From positions 2,480,001 to 2,544,000 of the forward strand of contig JAQOTA010000052.1 in NCBI GenBank assembly GCA_029532415.1: 64,000 nt of DNA, read 5' to 3'. Origin of the DNA: Marasmius tenuissimus (lineage: Eukaryota; Basidiomycota; Agaricomycetes; Agaricales; Marasmiaceae). The position numbers and the translations under genes are program-made. Positions within the stretch are counted from its first letter, which is position 1. Every line of letters starts with the position of its first letter. The notes beneath the pieces were generated by a model that saw nothing but the letters and a program-made list of their open reading frames with translations, was not told the origin of the DNA and did not search any database. Positions 56,101-64,000 of the stretch are shown here, one piece after another.

Positions 56101-58547
56101 TAGAGTACTTCCCTCAATACAGCCGGATCTTCGGTGGTGGCATCTTCGCTAAGGATACTGACGAGACGAAGAAGCTGAACCAGATCCAAAAGGAAAAACG
56201 GGATGCTAAGCGGCTCAAGGGACACTCGGACGAGTCCAGCGAGCGCAACCTTACGAAGGAGAACCAGGGATCTTACAGGAAGACATTTACTTGGGAGAAA
56301 CTCAATTATACCGTCCCCGTCCCTGGTGGCACTCGCCGGCTGTTGCACGATGTCGATGGGTTCGTTAAACCCGGTACTTTGACCGCGTTGATGGGTGCCA
56401 GTGGTGCCGGAAAGACCACCTGTCTCGATGTTTTGGCTCAACGAAAGAACATTGGTGTCATCGCTGGTGATGTCCTGGTCGACGGTCGCCCCCTTTCATC
56501 GGACTTTGCACGAGGAACTGCTTACGGTAAGCCCGGCCATTTTTCTCATCACTCAACGTGGTACTGACTTTTACCAGCGGAACAAATGGATGTCCACGAA
56601 CTGACAGCCACCGTCCGCGAGGCGATCCGGTTCTCAGCCTACCTCCGTCAACCCGCCGAAGTTCCGATTGAAGAGAAGAACGCATACGTCGAGGAAATCA
56701 TTGAATTGCTCGAGTTGCAAGACCTCACGGAAGCATTAGTTCTCAGTCTTGGAGTCGAAGCTCGTAAACGTCTCACTATCGCCGTCGAACTTGCCAGTAA
56801 ACCCGAACTGCTCTTGTTCTTGGACGAGCCCACTTCCGGTCTCGACGCTCAAAGTGCATGGAATCTCGTTCGTTTCCTCCGCAAACTCGCAGACCAGGGT
56901 CAAGCTATTCTTTGCACCATTCATCAGCCTTCGTCCCTTCTCTTCGAAAGCTTCGACCGTCTTCTCCTTCTCGAGAGGGGAGGAGAGACCGTGTACTTCG
57001 GAGATATTGGTGCTGATTCTCATGTTCTCCGAGAGTATCTCGCACGCTACGGAGCACGTTGCCCATCCAATGTGAACCCCGCTGAGTATATGCTCGAGGC
57101 CATTGGCGCCGGCGTTGCTCCTCGAATTGGTGACCGAGACTGGCATGACATCTGGGTCGACTCTCCCGAGTTCAAGGCCGTACAACAGGAAATAGCGGCC
57201 ATCAAGGAACGCGGTCTCGCCAGGCCTGTGGAGGACAAGAAGAAAGTGTCCACCTGTGAGTTCTCATTATTTCGGTCTGCATCTCGTCAACTGACCACAC
57301 GGTGCCTTTAGACGCAACTTCGTTCTGGTACCAACTCAAGATTGTCGTCGAGCGTAATAACAAGGCACTCTGGAGGTCTCCCGACTACATCTTCACCCGG
57401 TTGTTTGTTTGCACCTTCATCTCGCTTTTGGTTGCCTTGTCGATGCTGTCCCTCGGAGACAGTGTTCGTGATCTTCAATTCCGTGTCTTCGCCTTGTAAG
57501 TTACCGCCTTTACCCCCTTTCTTCCTGTCTCTTACACGGTATCAGGTTCTGGGTTTCCGTGCTTCCTGCTATCATCATGACTCAGATCGAGCCGATGTTC
57601 ATCCACAACCGACGTGAGTAAAGTTTGATTGAGGCCGCCCGTTCAATGCTGAATGTTCTGCAGGCATTTTCATCCGAGAGGCATCCAGTCGTATCTATTC
57701 CCCATACGTCTTTGCCGTCGGTCAAGTCTTGGGTGAGATCCCGTACAACGTCCTGTGCGCTATCGTGTATTGGGTTCTCATGGTAAGTCACCTCTCCTGT
57801 ACTGGTGTTCCCAACGGCTCACCACGTCTGTTCTAGGTCTACCCCATCGGCTTCGGTGATGGCTACGCTGGCATCTCGGGTACTTTCTTCCAACTCCTTG
57901 TCGTGATTTTCGTGGTGTTGTTTGGTATCTCCCTCGGTCAGCTCATTGCCGCCATCACCCCGAGTGTTCAGGTGGCAGTTCTGTTCAACCCTTTCCTTGG
58001 TCTCGTGCTCTCGACATTCGCTGGTGTGACGATCCCTTACCCGACAATGGATACCTTCTGGCGAAGCTGGTTGTACGAGTTGAACCCTTACACCCGACTT
58101 CTGTCATCTATGTTGTCGACTGAGCTACAGTACGTTCCTCTTGTTTACTTGGCCATGTCCAGCTCCTGACTTATCTCGTCTACGTTTGCAGCGGTCTTCA
58201 AATCCGATGCCGAAGCGACGAATGGGCAACTTTCACCCCGCCGTCGGGACAAACATGCCAACAGTGGGCGGGAGATTTCGTGAACGTGTTTGGAGGATAC
58301 CTCGATAACGGAAATGACACCTCCTCATGCCGCTACTGCCAGTACTCGGTAGGAGACGAGTTCTATACACCGCTCAATATCGACTATGACAATCGGTGGA
58401 GAGACGTCTTCATCATCTTTGCATTCTTCGGTAAGTTCAAAGCGGTTTCCTCCTTCACTCCAATTTGTCTGACGAGCGTAACTCCCAGTCTTCAACTTGC
58501 TCGCTACCATCATCGCTTCTCGCCTGTTGCGCTTCGCGAAGCGGTAG
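53151..58547 (+). CDS. PDR-type ABC transporter (ABCG full transporter)
   Basis: Eighteen exons close in phase and give 1486 residues, the normal size for fungal pleiotropic drug resistance pumps. Exon ends: 53495, 53634, 53792, 54041, 54470, 55029, 55513, 55627, 55713, 55865, 56526, 57255, 57495, 57613, 57782, 58129, 58430, 58547. Layout is NBD1-TMD1-NBD2-TMD2. NBD1: Walker [10 protein letters not shown] at 193-201 with Cys in place of Lys, as usual in this family; signature VSGGERKRV at 310-318; Walker B then [12 protein letters not shown]2: Walker [10 protein letters not shown] at 897-905, signature-like [11 protein letters not shown] at 998-1008, Walker [17 protein letters not shown]2 ends with a Cys-rich extracellular loop ([17 protein letters not shown]) typical of PDR proteins. 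It would export lipophilic compounds across the plasma membrane; substrates are unknown. Confidence 0.95.
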
Positions 58548-59141
58548 AGCCTTCCGTGTTGGGCGATATTCTTGTTTCTTGGTCTGCACATTACTCTACG
58601 CTACATGCTAGACATGGTATATTTCGATAAGGTTTGCGATAGACTGGGCCTGGCCTTCTCCCTTGCCTGCCTTATTCCCTAGGTACTACACATTAGAGGA
58701 TTCTAGACACAATCAACAGCTGTAGCATAGACATGGTTAATTGAATCTAAGTAGGGAGTTAGATGTGAATTGTTTTTGTAAAGCATACCTAATACTACGA
58801 CGGGACCAGTCCCATTTTGACCTGACATTGCATGCGGCGGCGAAGGGTCGCCCGGACATTGCCGGTCCAGTCGTCGAGTGGTACAGCCACTGGCTTCTGC
58901 CAGCTGATCATGCACCCATGCGCCTCCATTTTCTCCCTCGATTGTCTTCACCAAATTTCACCAGGCAATGAATCGATGAAGATCTACTGTCCAGGATTTA
59001 CATTTTCTATGTGATCGGGAGGACCGCGGCCGGGCGCTTGGACTGTAGCGCGGCGGAGTGTTACCTACATGATGTATGTAAAAGCATCGCCATGGTCCCA
59101 ATACGTGAACCACTACGCCAGCAACCCTTCTAAGTACCTTC
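58548..59141. other. Intergenic region
   Basis: About 590 bases between the transporter stop and the F-box gene start. Includes the transporter 3' region. No gene, repeat or RNA seen. Confidence 0.5.
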
Positions 59142-60504
59142 ATGGAGGACACCACAGCCCGACGACCCATTTTACCCCCAGAAATCTTGGAACAAATCGT
59201 TGACGAACTCGAAGGCTCCTTTCCGGCCCTCAAATCGTGCAGCCTAGTCTGCCACGATTGGCTTGCTCGAACTCGTTGTCACCTCTTTCGTTCCATCACA
59301 CTCCCACCTACGGACCACAATCTACCAAATACTTTTGAGGATATCTCCCCAGCCACCTTTGATGGTACTTCGGTCCTCGGACTCCTCCATTCCTCTCCTT
59401 TCTTGACAAACTACGTCCGGCGACTTACTCTCGATTTCCGATATTCTGCTCAACTAGTATGCGCATCGGAGCCATACCTCGTCGACCTGATTCCCAGGAT
59501 GAAGCAACTCGTTCATCTGACACTCTTCATGTTCCCCATTCACAACCTGTCCTCGAGCATGGAGCGTCTGTTGAAGTCGGATCTCCTGAATGCCAGTCCT
59601 CTGTTGCGGACCATAACAATCGACTCGTGTGTCTTTGAGGATGCACGCTCCTTTTGGGACATACTCCACCATGCATCACAGCTCTCCTCCCTCGAACATT
59701 TGACTCTCATAGGTCTGGTTTTGAAGAGGCTTCCTTCAGAGCAGGAGGTGGATGAGATAGCCAAATCACCAAAGGACGACCCCGCGGGCCTTCCGAAAAA
59801 ACGTGCTCGGTTACATTCCTTGGAATTAGGTCAAATGAGCGTCTTCCCTCTTTTCTCCGCCCTGTTCACGGATCCGAACGCGTTATTCGACTTGACCGCC
59901 CTCCGACGCGTAAAAATACGCGATATCGGCGCCCTATTCTTTTACGCCGAACTTTGGCGCGTCGTGGGCTCGTCCATCACCCATCTTGATTTTGAGGTTG
60001 GGAAATACGGTGAGATTTCAATTCGGCCAACTGCCACTGTTTGACACGGGCGCTGATCCTCGAGCGCGTTCAGTTCGGGACGAATACGTTCAGCCTCATT
60101 TTAGCTCATTCACGTCCCTCACGCATCTCACGCTTTCTGTCGTCATGTCTCGGTTCCATCTCCAGAACCTTCTCATGGTCCTGTCACACGTTCATCTTAT
60201 CCCTACACTCCGCCACCTCCACATTGTTTGGCCACAGCTCAACACGACGTGGGACGTTTTCGCCGATGCACCGGGATGCAACGCGCTTGACGTTGTTCTT
60301 GCTGGGCTGAACGTACTGATCAGAGGATTGGAAAAGATCACCATCGAGATGAGATGTCATTGTTGGCAACACCGAGGACTTGACTCGGTTGAAGATTGCG
60401 AAAAGCGGATGTTAGTTAGGACTGATAGAACGGGGCTTCTTGATTTTCAGGTTCTCCAAATATCGGGATATACGATGTATGGGGAGCCGATATTTCTATG
60501 TTAG
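59142..60504 (+). CDS. F-box protein
   Basis: Two exons, 59142-60009 and 60074-60504, close in phase and give 432 residues. The N terminus carries an F-box-like motif: ILPPEILEQIVDELEG at 10-25 followed by LKSCSLVCHDWLARTRCHLFRSI. The rest is leucine-rich with LRR-like segments (LVHLTLFMFPIHNL, LEHLTLIGLVLKRL, LTHLTLSVVMSRF, LRHLHIVWPQL). F-box proteins recruit substrates to SCF ubiquitin ligases through Skp1; agaricomycetes have large, fast-evolving sets of this layout. Target unknown. Continuing in the first frame past 60009 would end after a few unconserved residues, so the intron is preferred. Confidence 0.85.
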
Positions 60505-63090
<2,586 letters not shown>

Positions 63091-63547
63091 GAAAGACAGT
63101 CAAGCCTGAACGAGCCTATGAGAAAACAGAGATGATGGTGGTAACTGGAAGAGAAGTGATCTGTGAAGTTGAAGGAACAGGAACAAGGTCGATATGGATC
63201 AAGATTGAAATGCCCTTGCCCGCGTCAGACTGCAAATGATATCGTGCCTGATATACTAGTAATGCTTTGCCCGAATTTTGCCTAAATTTCTCTCTGCTCA
63301 ATATGACCACTGTCTACACTTTCCGTGGATGCTTTTCTTTCTCTTCACTCTCCTCATTTTCTCGTTCATTGTCTCTAAAATTTTGAATAAACAGTGCTGG
63401 CCTATTCGTTGTTCCCTTGAGCCCCACGGAGGCCGGATCCGTAAGGGAAGAAAAAATGAACATGACGTCGCCGCCTCGTGGGCTAACGGCGCGCAATCAC
63501 ACAGTTAGAGCAACTCTATTCAAAATTCCAGTTGACCAACTTCAATC
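63091..63547. promoter_or_regulatory. Bidirectional promoter region of HOG1 and MCR1-like genes
   Basis: About 460 bases separate the start codons of the divergent kinase and reductase genes, so both promoters must lie here. No specific binding site could be assigned with confidence. Confidence 0.5.
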
Positions 63548-64000
63548 ATGACCTTATTTGCTGCTTCAACTCGTTCTCTCGTGAGGCCTCCAGTCTCCTT
63601 TTTCGCGATCGAATTTCTGACATTTTTACAGCTTAGGACCCAGTTGTTGAACACTGCGCGTCGCCGCTATTCCACGGCACCTGAAGTCGCAAAAAAATCC
63701 AATTTGCCTTACTATCTCATTGGGGCGGGAACGCTCGGAATTGGTGGTTACTGGTATCTCGACTCTGGCTCCAAACCGAAACAGGAGAAAAGTCCTTTGG
63801 ACCCCGAGAATTGGATCGACTTCAAGCTCAAAAAGGTCGTTCCATACAACCACAACACATCCGAGTACGTGTTCATGCCAGAAGAGACGGAGTTATGAAT
63901 GTGACTTCATTCTTCCCAGGTTCATCTTTGAACTACCCAACAATGAAGCCTCGCTCCTTCCAGTCGCTTCATGCCTCGTCGTGAAGTCTTCTGATCCCGA
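63548..64000 (+). CDS. MCR1: NADH-cytochrome b5 reductase, mitochondrial type (partial, runs off the window)
   Basis: Exons 63548-63580, 63632-63864 and 63920 to the window end. The first intron (51 nt) is in frame and stop-free, so reading through is possible, but its removal joins a normal presequence: MTLFAASTRSLLRTQLLN, ARRRYST, rich in Arg/Ser and lacking acids (mitochondrial targeting). A short hydrophobic segment (YYLIGAGTLGIGGYWYL) follows, as in Mcr1, which is anchored in the mitochondrial outer membrane or released into the intermembrane space. Then comes the start of the FAD-binding barrel: LDPENWIDFKLKKVVPYNHNTSEF, FELPNNEASLLPVASCLVV. The reductase passes electrons from NADH to cytochrome b5-type acceptors. 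The NADH-binding half is outside the window. Confidence 0.9.

Overview
The window looks like nuclear DNA of a filamentous basidiomycete, most likely an Agaricomycete. Genes are split by many GT-AG introns of about 50-60 nt, and the families present are typical of that group: a Hog1-type MAP kinase, a PDR ABC transporter, a NACHT NTPase, a TET/JBP-like dioxygenase and a fungal 2OG-oxygenase family. No ribosomal RNA, tRNA, CRISPR array or bacterial-type operon was seen. Exon coordinates come from reading splice sites and checking that phases close; none is supported by transcripts.

Layout. (1) 0.7-6 kb: a GFA/CENP-V domain protein, a probable Ies4-like INO80 subunit, a small secreted cysteine-rich protein, and a prolyl-4-hydroxylase-like protein that lacks its first iron ligands. 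Diverged direct repeats flank this last gene. (2) 7-43 kb: a tandem array of single-pass membrane proteins. Intact copies lie at 7.2, 11.9, 29.4, 38.5 and 41.7 kb, a frameshifted copy at 31.8 kb, and truncated or decayed copies at 10.2, 28.2, 34.2, 36.8 and 41.0 kb. Each intact copy has an ectodomain of about 150 residues, a Ser/Thr/Pro stalk, one membrane helix, a basic tail and, at the C terminus, an LPPxYEQV motif. Three sequence types recur in the same order, so the array grew by duplication of multi-gene blocks. (3) 13,291-27,117: a 13.8-kb transposon inserted just downstream of one array copy. It has perfect 22-bp terminal inverted repeats and a 7-bp target duplication (CATCAAG). It carries a Tnp2-like transposase, a TET/JBP-family dioxygenase with all catalytic residues, a Lys-rich/acidic accessory protein, and captured fragments of a beta-tubulin gene and a RhoGEF gene.

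(4) 43.6-46.2 kb: a complete NACHT (STAND) NTPase on the minus strand, ending the array. (5) 46.2-50.7 kb: a gene-poor stretch with no convincing gene. (6) 50.7-64 kb: conserved housekeeping genes: a nucleobindin-like EF-hand protein, an 18-exon PDR transporter, an F-box protein, Hog1, and the 5' part of a mitochondrial NADH-cytochrome b5 reductase.

The two most interesting systems are the transposon that couples a DNA-modification-type dioxygenase to a Tnp2-like transposase, and the fast-duplicating array of PPxY-tailed membrane proteins beside an NLR-like NTPase. Any recognition or immunity role for the array is inference from architecture and copy-number dynamics only.
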